Notes: a model not told the origin generated them from the letters alone. DNA of 64,000 bases from Agrostemma githago (GCA_958450325.1 OY288242.1:67388062-67452061), one strand, 5' to 3'. Positions 1-11,815 are shown, counted from the stretch's first letter. A program made the numbers and translations.

Positions 1-189
1 ATAATGAAACGTTTTTTTAAAACCGTCATTTAGAAACAACCGATAACCGAATTGAAGGTTAAATATACGAATTTATTGAAAAAAAAATAAACTAAACGGA
101 TTTTTAATAATATTAAAAATACATAATATTATCATTTTCGTATTATCATAATATTAAAAGTTCATAATATTAACACCCGAGCCACGAAT

Positions 190-375
190 TGGAACGTAAA
201 TTACCGTATGACATCAATTTTCGACGCCATTTCGACCAGAATGACGTCAAAAACTAACGTCATTTCGACCAGAATGACGTCAAAAATTGACTACATCGGC
301 GTCAATTTTTGACGCCATACCGGTCTAAATGGCGTCAATTTTTTATGTCATTCTGGTCGAAATGGCGTCAATTTT
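190..375. repeat. Cluster of short direct and inverted repeats around GACGTCA/GGCGTCA
   Basis: A unit resembling ATTTCGACCAGAATGACGTC recurs in direct and inverted orientation, joined by blocks such as GGCGTCAATTTTTGACGCC that are themselves near-perfect palindromes. Such clusters are typical of subterminal or terminal regions of DNA transposons, but no element end can be fixed because the window begins nearby. No ORF is present. Confidence 0.6.
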
Positions 376-1344
376 TGAAGAAACTGGGTTTTCCATATTT
401 TTTTCAAATTTTCGTGCGGAAATCAATGATAGAAACGCCTAAAATTGAATACGTCAAACCGTAACAACTAAAATCGAATATTTCATTGATTACTCAACCA
501 CATGGTATCTACGAGAAGCCTAAACTATCAACCTAATCACAATTATAATGACACTAATTAATCGACCTAAATAAAATCACTTACAAAATAAAGTACTAAA
601 AAATCGATATATACTTACTTGACTAAGGATTATTTGAAGGTGTCTCAAAAACTTCATGAAACCGTCAAAAATGTCCTAAAAAGATTCTCGAGCTTTATTG
701 AGACATGTGTCTCAAAAACCGTCAAAAATTATCAAAATCGTAATCATAAAGTAGTCGGAAAATAATAATTAGATTAATTAAGTAAAATAATTAATATAAT
801 TAATCATAATTAAAGGAGAACAAAAGGGACATTTCCTCTCTGGGGCAGACATTCTGAAATGGAGAGAGTATATTTTTTTCTTTAGTTTTGCACAAAAGTC
901 ATGAGTCACTAACTTTATAAAAAAAAAAAAAAAACTTTTTCTAAATATGATTCGTTTTATACGGGAGTACTTCCTACTAGTTTAAAATAGTGTAAGAAGG
1001 GATTAGTACTTTTTCAAAAACTTTTTCTAAAATGAGAGTGACGAATCAAAATTTAAACATGTGTTATGTTTGTAGTAATGATAAACGCACTGCAAAATGA
1101 AGGAGAAAGTATTGAAACAGATGGCTACGTTTCAATTAAATACCAAAATTAAACGCACTAATAAAAGGCGACTCATGTTTCGTCAATTTACTACTCCTAT
1201 TTCAGTACTCCCTACTTGACTAGTCTGATCTACCTTGATTGAGTCCTTGAGTATTGAACTACTCCCGATTAACTACTTCAGTCATCCTCTTTATTTCTCT
1301 TGCCCGTCACAGTACTAGTCAAATACTGTATTTTTTTATTTATG
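376..1344. other. AT-rich non-coding stretch
   Basis: No supportable gene. The sequence is AT-rich with homopolymer runs and short repeats of the type ACCGTCAAAAAT around 660-735. Nothing here has a clear element boundary. Confidence 0.5.
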
Positions 1345-1346
1345 TA

Positions 1347-1616
1347 CTCCCTCCATTCCAAAGAGATGTTCCCATTTCATATGGGCACATCTCTTAAGGA
1401 ATATAGTTGTTTATTTCACGTGGGTGCAAGTGTAAACAAAAGAAATAATAAAAAAATATAGTTAGACCAAATATGATGACACAATTGTAAATAATGAAAA
1501 GGAAAAAGGATAATATTGTAAAAGTTGATAGCCAAATAAGGAAATAATCAAAATGGAAACATGATAGTGGGAAATCCGTTTTAGGAAAGTGGAACATTAT
1601 AGTGGGATGGAGGGAG
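1347..1616. mobile_element. Stowaway-like (Tc1/mariner) MITE
   Basis: The element starts CTCCCTCCATTCC and ends with the inverted match GGGATGGAGGGAG, flanked on both sides by TA (1345-1346 and 1617-1618). The CTCCCTCC terminus and the TA duplication are the hallmarks of plant Stowaway MITEs. Its 270 bp hold no transposase; the ORF across it on the minus strand is a by-product of AT-rich sequence. Confidence 0.88.
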
Positions 1617-2639
1617 TATATGTTATGATATTTGACCCGTTTTATGTTTAAGATGGATATATTCATCTTACACAAGAATTCGTGTACCCTCATATGAGTT
1701 ACTTTGTACTACCTCAATCTCGAAAAGATTGACACATTTTCACATTATATGCGATAAATATTCAATCTTTGTGAGATGGAGTGAATATTTAATTTGTTTT
1801 GTTTTGATTTTACAGTTTTACCATGGTTTCATATTTGTTGTGCTCCTTCACTTTCATTGAATTCACTTTTTACTATGCATGTTTTTATCGCTACAAGAAA
1901 CACAACAGATTTCAGGACCATCAAGGAAAACAGTCTCAAATTGATATAAAATTTAAACAAAAGCATCTGCTTTTTTTTGCGTGTCACCCAAGGAGCGAGG
2001 GGCAGATCCAGGATCCTGTATGTAATTAAGTCTAATTAAGTTTGTGAGACAATTTTTACCAAATTACATTTAAGTGGTGTGTATATAACATATTTATAAT
2101 TTGAATGTAAAATGATTTGCATTAAAATGCATGAAAAAATTTAATTGAAATATACAGCTACTATAAGATAAATCTCGGCCCCCACAGATTTTATGAACTA
2201 TGGTAGACAAAATTTAACCACTGAATGCAAAATATGATACTTGGTACATTAAGAAGGAAAAAAAGAGCACTTGTAAAGTTCTATTGAGAGGGAGAAATTG
2301 GAAAATTAGTAGAACGACAAAAATACGGACAATATATCAGATAGGAGAGTATCTGATATATCTGATAGAAGATTGGAGAGTACAAGTTTTTGTTTTTTGA
2401 CAAATATATCATCTTAAAACTCAAATAGGTCAAATTATATATCAGGAGACAAAAGCAAAACACCTATTTTAATTTTAGATAATATTAAAAATTACACAGA
2501 GTGAATATTGAGTAATCATGTGTACCAAGAATTGACCCATGACAATGGGAGTCGAGAACCTTGGTTTTCACATATAGGAAATTGAATGTTAGACGATAAA
2601 CCTAATTTTCAAATGGGAGATTATACCGAGTCACGTTTC
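1617..2639. other. Non-coding AT-rich stretch with a possible degenerate MITE
   Basis: No gene is supportable. At about 1711-1783 the arms CTCAATCTCGAAAAGATT and AATCTTTGTGAGATGGA form a degenerate foldback resembling an old Stowaway element. At 2333-2380 there is a short AT-rich palindromic stretch around TATCTGATATATCTGATA. Confidence 0.45.
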
Positions 2640-3556
2640 AAATGAACCTAATTTTCATTACAAATAATAATTAAGGTGTCTTCAGGATATACCCTTCCCG
2701 ATTTCACGCCAAACGACAACCAGTAACTCTCATATGAGACCGTCTCACGATAATTTTATCGTGAGACCTCTCACATAGGCACATAGGGGGGTGGTTACAA
2801 ATTTAGTAACCACCTCTTATATGAGCCGTCTCACGATAAATTATCGTGAGACGGTCTCATACAAGTTTTTGTGAACGACCAATATGAGTCGCTTTTACAC
2901 GATAAATCAATTTTCTGGTAAGCGTGGTTTAACACATTCAAAACCCCCAAACGATTGTTCTCCAATGCTTCTTATATTTTGTGTGGATGTTCCTACCGAC
3001 ACGATAAAAACTCCGTACAACTTTAACCCTTTTTTTCTAGGATCCAAAGCTATGAAAAACGTGTATTATACACTACAAATCAAGTTTCTCTTGGGCTCTG
3101 TCACGTTTCAAATAAACCTTCTTTTCATACCACGTGACTCGGGTGTCTTTAGGATTTACCTGGCCCAATTATACGATCAAACGACGAGTATAAATCGATT
3201 CTACATGATAAAAAAATTTGGTAGAGGTGGTTTAACACATACCGGAATCCCCAAACGTTTTCCGACAATCGTTATATTTTGAGTGGACGTTCATATATAC
3301 CAACCCGATGAAAACTTCGTACAATTTAGCCATTTTTATTCCGGATCCCGAATCTCAGAAAAATGTGTATTATACACTATAAATCGAGCTGCTCGAGGGC
3401 TTCTATCGAGTTACATTTAAAATCAACCAGATTTTCATATCAGTTGACTCAGGTGTTTTCAGGATATACTATGCCCGATTTCACGCCCAAACGACAAATA
3501 TAGATCACTTTTAAACGATAAACTGATTTTATGGTACGGGTGGTTTAGCACATACC
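2640..3556. repeat. Tandem repeat of about 305 bp, three monomers
   Basis: The landmarks GTGGTTTA.CACAT, AAAAACT.CGTACAA, GTGTATTATACACTA and GTGT.TT.AGGAT recur about 302-312 bp apart. The first monomer is lengthened by the foldback MITE at 2721-2873. The last is cut just after CACATACC near 3556 by the LTR-element nest, and its missing part resumes near 27730. No conserved coding frame runs through the monomers, so the 132-codon ORF within it is probably incidental. Either a dispersed satellite or the repeated UTR of an unknown element is possible. Confidence 0.7.
2721..2873. mobile_element. Foldback MITE built of three consecutive hairpins
   Basis: It sits inside a monomer of the 305-bp repeat, and comparison with the other monomers exposes the insertion. 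Its outer arms each form a hairpin (2742-2767 and 2828-2852) built from GTCTCACGATAA and its complement. The centre forms a third, GGTGGTTAC against GTAACCACC (2790-2814). Flanks AACGACAAC and GAACGACC suggest an imperfect target duplication. Superfamily unknown. Confidence 0.75.
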
Positions 3557-3788
3557 AAAACTATTACATACGCCAATTTCCACTTTAGAAAGGACGGGCT
3601 GAGATTCGAACAACCAGCGACCTCTTATACTTTATCATGTTATCAGAGCCTCTCAATTCTTGAGGCCTAATTAAATAACGCTTCCGTTGTCGTGCCGGTG
3701 GGTTGACATTATATGACACTCACCGACACGGATAATCTACATGCATGATTTCCCTTTTTTGTAGCAATTCAAAAAAAAAACAATACTA
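3557..3788 (+). mobile_element. Fragment of the small LTR element: primer-binding site and leader
   Basis: At 3637 TATCATGTTATCAGAGCCTC matches the junction of LTR end and initiator-Met-type primer-binding site seen at 21376-21395. It is followed by the same leader (TTCTTGAGG then GTGGGTTGACA) as the copy at 21396. The first 80 bases have no identified match. It is a truncated plus-strand copy. Confidence 0.6.
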
Positions 3789-3879
3789 CTCCCTCCTAGT
3801 TTCCATGATCTTCCCCTTTGATTAAAATATACCTCACATATATCAAAGGAAGAGAAAGATCATGGAAACTACGAGGGAG
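3789..3879. mobile_element. Short Stowaway-like MITE
   Basis: Only 91 bp, starting CTCCCTCCTAGTTTCCATGA and ending with its near-perfect inverted complement, flanked by TA (3787-3788 and 3880-3881). The two arms nearly meet, so it would fold into one long hairpin. Confidence 0.9.
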
Positions 3880-3906
3880 TACTACGTTAGTTAATTAGTT
3901 GAAGGA

Positions 3907-4383
3907 TGATAAAATATAAATAAGGTTTTGTATTATTGTAACTTCTTTCTTCTTTCTTTCTTGAATATTAATACAAACACAGACTCATATTTATAGTATC
4001 ATGAATATACCGTATCTATTTTAAACTAGTAAACTAAATCATATCTTAATGACAGAATATTGTCCTATTGTGTTTTTCTAAACTATATCACAATATTGTC
4101 TTATTGTGTGTTTCCTAAACCATCACACAATATTGTCCTATTGTGTCTTTTCTAACTTTCACGCAATATTGTCCTATTGTGTGTTTCCTAATCCTTCACA
4201 CAATATTTTCTTGTTGTGTTTCCTAATCTGTCACACAATATTGTCCAATTGTGTTTCTTAAACCACTTCACACAATATTGTCCTATCGTGTTTCCTAATC
4301 CTTCACACAATATTTTCTTATTGTGTTTCCTAATCTGTCAGACAATATTGTCCTATTGTATTTCCTAAACCTACATAATCTCT
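3907..4383 (-). mobile_element. LTR of the small LTR element family, minus orientation
   Basis: Read on the minus strand it matches the plus-strand LTR at 20862-21381, including the shared block with GATACGGTATATTCATGATA and the terminal TTTTATCA. It contains the minisatellite at 4053-4372. Beyond 4383 the flank matches the internal region of the plus copy (around 21600-21740) up to the target site of the inserted gypsy element at 4492. Confidence 0.7.
4053..4372. repeat. Hairpin minisatellite in LTR, about nine units
   Basis: About nine units of 34-38 bp, each with CAATATTGTCCTATTGTG followed by TTTCCTAA. CAATA and TATTG arms make every unit a small hairpin. The same minisatellite occurs in the sister LTRs at 20875-21236 and 22051-22290 in the opposite orientation. 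Confidence 0.85.
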
Positions 4384-4492
4384 ATTAGAGGTTTGCGACT
4401 CGTCGTTGAACGTCAAGTTTTTCTGACTTGACAATTTCGGACGACAAATTTTCCGCCAATTTAAATTGCATGAGAACCCTAATCGAACTCAT

Positions 4493-4912
4493 TGTAATCC
4501 CCTAGAAATTCTAACGCAATTTGAGTAAACCCCGCGCTAGAAAATAAATAAATGAAAAACTTTGTAATAAAATTATTAAAGGGTAAATTTTCATGAATAA
4601 AATTATTTCTTAGTTGGAAATATTATTTGAATGTGTTTACATTTTTAGGAAAAGAAATAACTTAATTTTGAGATTAAAACGTTAATTCGTAGAGAAGTAG
4701 AATTCCTCGCGGAAAAATAATTAGTTTACGAAGAAAATCAAATAAATAGATTTAAAAGAATTAAAATTTTTAAAAATAAAAATAAATATCATTAGGCACA
4801 AAAATGAAAATAAAGCTTGGAAAAATGATGAAACATACGGTCGAAATGTGACAGAGTTATGACAAAGTCATAACGGAAAGGATAAAACGCTAGGAAAATA
4901 GCGGGTGTTACA
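4493..4912 (-). repeat. 3' LTR of the minus-strand gypsy-type element
   Basis: Runs from TGTAATCCCC to GGGTGTTACA. The adjacent 4913-4950, read on the minus strand, is the purine-rich tract preceding the 3' LTR. Confidence 0.88.
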
Positions 4913-5424
4913 ATCCTCCCCACTAAAAGAAAGTTTCGTCCTCGAAACTGAGAATAAGCAGAAAGGACTCAAGATTACCCCACTCGAAAACATGAGGATA
5001 CCAATTTTGAATAAAAATTTTGCTCTAAAAGAAAATTTTACAACTTCCAAAGTGACACGAAATAGAATGAGAATATTAATTCCAAGAGGAAATAGGGCTA
5101 AGCTACCCGAAGTTTAAAATCTCTTAATTAAAGAAATCGTAAAATAAAGTTTATTTGATAAAATAACGAAGTCAAATAACATTTGTAAACAAACTCGAAG
5201 GAAATGGGGTAACCAAAACTTTTTAAACTAAAAGTAAAACAATGTGATTAAGAAATACGATAATGTTTCTTTTTCTGAAGAAACAAAATTTAGTTTGGAG
5301 AAATCAAATTTTGTAGTTAGTAAACATCGAACCAGTTGTCAAACATTTTCAATAACAGATTCAAAAGTCCACCAACAAAAAAAAACGAAAAAATAATTTC
5401 AAAACGTTAAAATTTCGAAAATGT

Positions 5425-7688
5425 TGTAGACACCCACATTTTGACCGCCAGGTGTCTATAATAGTTCCCGCCAAACACCCGATGATGATTGGACGTAAAC
5501 GTGCTTTGATGGACTCGGATATGGGCTCGTAATCATGGACATTTGGTTTAGACCTATTACGGAGTACAAATTTTACAAAACCAACCTCAAATCCAGGCCC
5601 AGTGGGTCGTTTCGAGTCAAATGAGACTAATTTGGGTCGATTCCGACACCAGGGGTAAAATCGTCTTTTAGCGACCGAGTCAAAACCCGGTCAAAAATAT
5701 TCTCGAGACACACGAGTCAGTCGTGACACCTCACGTGGCTGATTCGGTCTCAAACACCACAAAAAATCAGCTTCAATAAATATTAAACAATTCCGTTAAA
5801 AGTAGAATTTGATCTCATGTGGAATTCTATCCGAAAAACTAAAGCAATTACCGACCGAGTGTCAAACACTCGGCCAAAAGCAGCCAAAAACAGCCGAGTT
5901 CCTTGCCTTCTTCACCAAGAAAGCGAGTTCTCGTTCCTTTCAACCTCTTACGTTTCCTATCCAAACCGGTGTTTCTTGTTGTCCAAGCAAGACACCTCTT
6001 CTAAACCTCTTCACCTATAAATAGGACCCTCCATTCAACACAAAAGAAGACACACATTGATACATGAAATATACATCCATCATCCTCGACATCTAGAAAA
6101 AAAGTCATTCAAAGCAAATCCCGATATACCTCTGAAGAAGCACTGAAATACTGTCAAAATACCGACGAAACCCGACCCCACCATCCGGCCGAATCCGTCA
6201 CCTCACACATAAAAAAATGCACCATCCTAAACTCATCCACATCATCTCGACGCTCCCGTGCCTAAGCCACCGTCCGACGAGCTCTATACCGAGAAAGCAA
6301 AGCATGTAGGTTGAGGGTGTAAATCAAACCCGACCCTTTCCCTTTTCTCTTCCTTCTCCACGTTTTTTCTTCTTTCTTTTCGTTGCGTCGTCGGTCGTTT
6401 CGTATTTTTAATATGGGTCGTTCGTCACATATTTTTTATTATTTCTAATAATCGGTACTTCAAAAAACTATTTCTTTTTATATAACGTTCTTAAAATACG
6501 ATATTGCTTTTCTAATCAAATATCGTATCCAACAAGAACTAAATTGATTAAAATTCGTTGATGCAAAAAATCGTTACATCTTTTTTAAACCAAATTCGAC
6601 GATTTTACGCGGAGAGAATTAACATCTTTTTTTCTCTTTTCGTTCAAATTTCTTTTTTTCTTCTTTTCGTTCAAAGCAAACTTTTCTTTTTTCAAAACCT
6701 TTTCTAAAAACCTTCCGACTATTTGATATCGATTTCATAATCGAATATCGAATACGACGAATATCGAAAACATAAATCGAGTATAAATTAATCCATATTT
6801 GTACGCGACTTATCAAAATTATCAATTTTCGAAAACCGAATCCGAGACAGTCACCCGCGCGAGTCGTGCCCCTCCTAGGCGAGTCGCGCGGACTGCTGTA
6901 AACCGCGGCCTGTTTTCTCATCTTTTCCGATTTTTTCCAGCATCGTTTTCTAACATAAAACAGCGGTTTTCTCGGTATATTTTCAGATTTCGACAAGTAT
7001 TTTTCGCGCGTCATAAAATCTTTTCCAAAATCATGCATATTATCGTGTTTACATCTTTATTCGATTTATTCAACCGTTACAAACTCGTTTGCTCCATGTT
7101 TGTAGCGATTTATTTTTATCGTTTGTTTTATTAGACTAAAACGAACTTCACATGCTAAAATAACTTTGACGTTATTAGTTTAATATGCATTAAACGACTT
7201 AGCAACCCATTTATTTTTCTCTCACATGTCTAGGGAAAATAATCTTTGCATATCATTCAACCGTCGAACTAACGCGTGTACACCAAAAACGAACGATATC
7301 TTAGTAAAGGCCGCTAAGTGCGGGCGGGGTTTGGTGTTCTTAGTGAACTTCCCAACACGTACCCTCACCCCTTACTCAGAACCATGGTTTCCGGATGTCC
7401 GAATCCATTGGTAACGAGAGTCATTCAATACACGATATCTGATAATGTCGGTATCGGTATCAAATGCTAAGGGACGAACCCGATAAACTCTTACATCGGA
7501 AATGGGCCATATTTTGTACATGGCCCACTACGACATAGAGTGGGTTCGAACGGGCCCGAACTCCCACAAAGTTCGGTGGCGACTCCTACTTCGATTTAAA
7601 TTTCAATTTTACCATCTCATATGGAGATTCATTCGCCTCCCCAAACCCGCGCGTGGCCGCGTCGCGGTGGACCTATGTCATGTCCACA
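5425..7688 (+). repeat. 5' LTR of copy A
   Basis: 2264 bp. It includes a TATA box at 6016, long pyrimidine-rich and AT-rich stretches after the predicted start, a GC-rich block near 6855-6905, and hairpins around TATCGATA-like motifs at 6494-6530 and 6721-6757. ORFs inside it are not conserved genes. Confidence 0.92.
6016..6023 (+). promoter_or_regulatory. LTR TATA box
   Basis: TATAAATA in the context CCTATAAATAGG. The same box is conserved at 16196-16203 and, on the minus strand, in the LTRs of copy B. Transcription would start about 30 bases downstream. Confidence 0.75.
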
Positions 7689-7691
7689 ATT

Positions 7692-7709
7692 TGGCAACTC
7701 CGCTGGGGA
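7692..7709 (+). promoter_or_regulatory. Primer-binding site of copy A
   Basis: TGGCAACTCCGCTGGGGA lies three bases after the 5' LTR. Copy B has TGGCGACTCCGCTGGGAA at the same place. Ogre/Tat elements use a similar site attributed to an Arg tRNA; I could not check the tRNA. Confidence 0.75.
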
Positions 7710-9559
7710 TCAACTCATGTGTCACTTACCATCGACATCCTCAGGGTGAGACTCGAAAAGAAATCGTTCAATTAGTAATGCACACGTTTTAGTTCAATGG
7801 TTCATGCATAACCCAATTCTTTCCCGGGCCGGTTACTTGTGACCGACGTCCCACTATACCACGGTACATTCCTAAATGGGTGCACTAAAGACTTCGAGGG
7901 CGGAACTCGCATGGGTTTTACGGCAGGTTCTAAGACCAACTCGGCTTAGGAAGACCGTCCTGATTTGCGAGAAAGCTATTGTCGTTGGTATAGACCCCAT
8001 TTCGACCGACCGAGACTTAGATTAAGAGCGTACATGGTGTCATTATACTGTTTCCGTGACTACATGCTACTTGATCTTCTTTGATTTTTTTCAAAAACCG
8101 TCATTTTCAAAAATTTGCATCTTTTCAAACCCATCTATTTTTCAAAACCCGGAAAGCTACCGAATTTAGGACTTATGATTTTGACTCAAAATAGCCTATT
8201 TTTAGCCGGTATGTTGTCCAAACCTTTTCAAAAGCCCGAAATCTCGGCCAGATAACCCTTTTCTCGGTTTTCAAAAAAAATCGGACCATCCTATCCGACT
8301 TTGCTCGGTTTTCAAATCCAAATTCTCTTTTCAAAACCCTCTTCTTCTTCTTAGGACTTCCCGTATTTAGCAGTGTCGGGTCTTGTCATAGGTTGTAAAA
8401 GTCTATAGCGTCGAAATTCCGTCGATCATACATCACGGATTTCCTCCCTATCCCAGTCCGCCTTATTTGTCAAGGTACGGCCCACCTTCATAGGACGAAC
8501 TCCTGTAAAGGGAAGCCCGTTTACACATTCGAGTCCAAAGTCTGGGGAATTCTCACGTGGACCTTCCTTCGAGCGGGACTCGGTCCACATAGCCGAATCC
8601 TAAGGGAGGCCCACCTTTCACGAGTCACCCGTCTAGGTGTCTTTTCCGAGTCATTTCCTTTTCAGGCTTTTCCTCACTCGGGGGCCACCCTTCAGCAGAG
8701 CGATCAACCACGGTTGCTCTAAGGGTCATGGCTTACTCGTGTTGTCTCACGTATCCCACTTTCGAGTCACTTAGGTGTCACACCATCTGAGTCCTATCAA
8801 AGTCTTTAGTCTCACTTGGGGGTTGTCCTCCACCCGAGCAGTCAACCACGGTCACCTTAAGGGGTACCCTACGTTCATCCTGCACCGGCGTCCTTATGAT
8901 GCCTTCTTCGTGTCGTACCTATGCTACGAATACTCGAGTCACCTAGGGTTAGGTCACCACGGTTGGTCCGAGCACGTGATACGGTCAAACACGGTCGCCC
9001 CCATTTTCGGATTCACCCTTATGCAGCTCGAGTCCAATTCGCAGTCGTTACCTCGTCTAGATCAACGTTCGAGTATCCCGGTCCAAGAGTCTTTGTCGAC
9101 CCGTCACCCCGGGCCGTGTCTAGTTTGACTCCCTCTCTTGCACTTGCGCAAAGCCGAGTTTAGGCGAGTCGTGGCACCCGTCTCTCTCCAATCAAAGACC
9201 TTACAAAAAAAAACAACCAACCGAGCGTCCGAGTCCGGATTTGATTCGAGTCTAAGTATGAGTTCGAGTCTAGGATACCCTACATCCTCATTTCCAAATC
9301 AAAGTCAGAGTCAAAGTCTGTTGTATTTTGTCCTCTTTTTTCAAAATTCAATAAAATCAGCTTTTCTATTTCTCATACATACTTTCCTTATGTGTTTCCG
9401 AGAACATGATGAACACCATCATACACTGTGAGCACACGCACATGACTATTATAGGCACATCTATAATGACTGCAGGAAACCGAGCCCTTGTTTTCCTTTT
9501 ACCTATTCCATGTCTGGTATAGAAAGCCACATAACTACCCGTAGTAGGAGCATATCGAA
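7710..9559 (+). other. Non-coding leader of copy A
   Basis: Collinear with the minus strand of copy B from about 35780 back to 33220. Numerous stops break every frame; short ORFs here (8775-9128, 8921-9163) run through sequence shared with copy B but show no known domain. It lacks the gag block of copy B. Confidence 0.7.
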
Positions 9560-9569
9560 CACTAGTACA

Positions 9570-9945
9570 AAAAACACTTGTGGCTTCGGTTAAAAAGGAC
9601 ATATGGCTACGGTTAAATGAGCGTAGTAAATCAAGGCGTAGCATTAAGTGTATGACTTGTGGCTTCGGTTATAAGGCGTAGCCAAAATTATTTATGGCAA
9701 CGGTTATTTATAGGAACCGAAGCCAAAAACACAGTAAAGGCTTCAGTTGTTAAGTTGAACCGTAGCCAAAAGTGAGTAAAAACATCAGTTACCTGTAACA
9801 ACCGAAGCCAAAAGTAACCAAAAGTTTCAGTTGTTGAGTTCAACCATAGCCAAAAGTGGGAATATGCATCGGTTGTTATAAAATGACCGAAACCATATGT
9901 ACATAAGAGCTTCGGTTCATTATAAATAACCGAAGCCTTTTCACA
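9570..9945. repeat. Left subterminal repeats of the CACTA element
   Basis: More than ten copies of a motif like GTGGCTTCGGTT or ATGGCTACGGTT in both orientations. In CACTA elements such arrays are where the transposase binds. Confidence 0.8.
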
Positions 9946-10672
9946 ATTAAATAATAAAAAAAATCCATTTACCAAGCCCATATTACTAATTATAAACAAT
10001 TTATATTGTATCATATCCAAAATTACACCATTCACAACCAGTAAAAATATCAAGCGAAGGACATAATCTTGAAAAAAAATTACATTTAACTTCTTTCAAT
10101 TACTCATTTACTCTTGGAGCATCACCACAAGTCACAACCCTAATTAAAACTTATTCCACGAGTTTTGCTTTTATTTTCGATCAGTTGTCTGCAACAAAAG
10201 AAAAAAAATACAATCATCAAATTATGTACGCACAAATTAGAGACTTCATGCACACATTTGTAATTTTATGCAGTACTATTTCATTATATGAAGCAATACG
10301 AGGATAAAAAGTCATTAATAATTACATACCTCAACCAATGTTTATACACATAGATGCATTTGTATTGAATTCGCAATGTAGTGTTGAAAGTATGATTTCC
10401 CAATGCAACATTAATTAAATGAGCTACCCCGAATTCGTGACTGAATGATGACTATACTCCGTATATGTTTTTTTACTTTTTACTTACATCTACTGTCTCC
10501 CATATGTAGCATATGGTAAATCACGTATTTGTTTATCATGCTCATTTTTTCGTGCATACCAATCTACTTGATTTTCCACGTTTGATGCCTATGTTTTAAC
10601 ATTACATCCCGTATACCAAATTAACGCGTCAATCCCGTAATTTTTTTCGGGTATAACACACTCATCCAAAAC

Positions 10673-11225
10673 TTGACATCTATGACAAGAATGGAACCAA
10701 ACATTATCTTCCTTGGTCATTTTCAAGTTCTTTACTACTCTTCTAAGTCTTCCCTATTCAGTCTTCTCCAACTCGTCTCCAAAACATTAAAAAAAACCTT
10801 CTTCAATATTCTAACATCCTCATCATCCTCCCTAACAATAACCTCACCCGACCTCATTTCTCAAAAAACCCATTTAATTTCTCAAAAAATCCATTATTTT
10901 CCCACCGAAATCTCCACTTTTCATCACTAAAAAGATGCAATTTCATACCAAAGTGTGCGGATTCAGACTCAGAAGCTGAAACATCAGCAGATGATGTGTC
11001 TTCTGCTACAACGATGACGACGACGACAGAAGATGAGTGGGTTAGCAAATTACCTGATAAAAAGAAGGCATTATATGCTCACTGTTTGCCTTGCATTGAA
11101 GCTTAGCTGAAAAGCACGTGGTTTTATCCGAGTAGAGAAGATAAAGCTCTTTGGTTTGTTGAGAACCATGATTGGCATGCCCAGCTTTCCCTTGATCTTA
11201 ATGACTTCTATATCAGGCTTCGCAT
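10673..11225 (+). pseudogene. Captured fragment of a plant nuclear gene, probably chloroplast-targeted
   Basis: Upstream codons are Ser/Thr-rich and rich in Leu and Lys, like a transit peptide. After a frame change near 10930 an acidic Ser/Asp/Glu stretch leads to DEWVSKLPDKKKALYAHCLP, then after an in-frame TAG (11104-11106) WFYPSREDKALWFVEN and WHAQLSLDLNDFYIRL. This reads like a conserved plant protein; it resembles my recollection of the chloroplast Ycf3-interacting protein 1 family, but that name is tentative. It lies well inside the CACTA element, so it was most likely acquired by it. The stop and the frame change mean it cannot encode the normal protein. Similarity ends near 11225, where another intron or the capture breakpoint may lie. 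Confidence 0.6.
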
Positions 11226-11579
11226 CTTCCTTCATTCTTTAGAGTAACGAGTTCATCGTATTTGATTAATACATAAGAAAATGTACAACTTTTATGAATT
11301 CGGGGTAGCAAAAGTCGATGATCTGCATAGGGTAGCTGCGTGGCTGATAGCGCATAGGAACGCTGTATGACTGTTTCAATAACAGTCGACCAAAACAATT
11401 AGTTTGACTTATTCGACTTCTTCGTTCTTTATCACAAACTAGTACACAACTACGTCTAAATCACCCTTTTTTTTACGAATTTAAAGTCACTTCCCATATC
11501 CCCAAGTTTACAACTAATCTCAAGCAAACTTCTTATAACCACTCCATAAGCGAAGCAAATCAGCAAAAGGCCAGGGGGC

Positions 11580-11815
11580 TACGTAGTAGCAAGGGGTAGA
11601 ACTAATCGACCTCAAATCCCATATATTCACAAGTTATCAACTTTTGCTACCAAAATTGTCATTTCTAGCTCCACTCCCGCACAGGGACATAGTGCTACAT
11701 AGTAGCGAGGGGTAGCACTAATTAACCTCAAATCCCAAATAGTTAAGTTATCGACTTTTGATACAAAGAACATCATATCTAGCTCCACCCTTGCATAGGG
11801 GCCTAATGTACCACA
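11580..11815. repeat. Two-copy tandem duplication of about 116 bp in CACTA
   Basis: Two adjacent copies, about 116 bp apart, share ACGTAGTAGC, CCTCAAATCCCA, GTTATC(A/G)ACTTTTG and CTAGCTCCA. No coding role is seen. Confidence 0.75.

Noticed and set aside
2884..3282. 132-codon ORF on the plus strand
   Set aside because: It runs across monomers of the 305-bp tandem repeat; the equivalent frame is broken in the other monomers.
6619..7134. Overlapping ORFs of 111 and 139 codons in the LTRs of copy A
   Set aside because: They lie wholly in LTR sequence, occur on both strands, differ in length between the two LTRs, and have no known domain.
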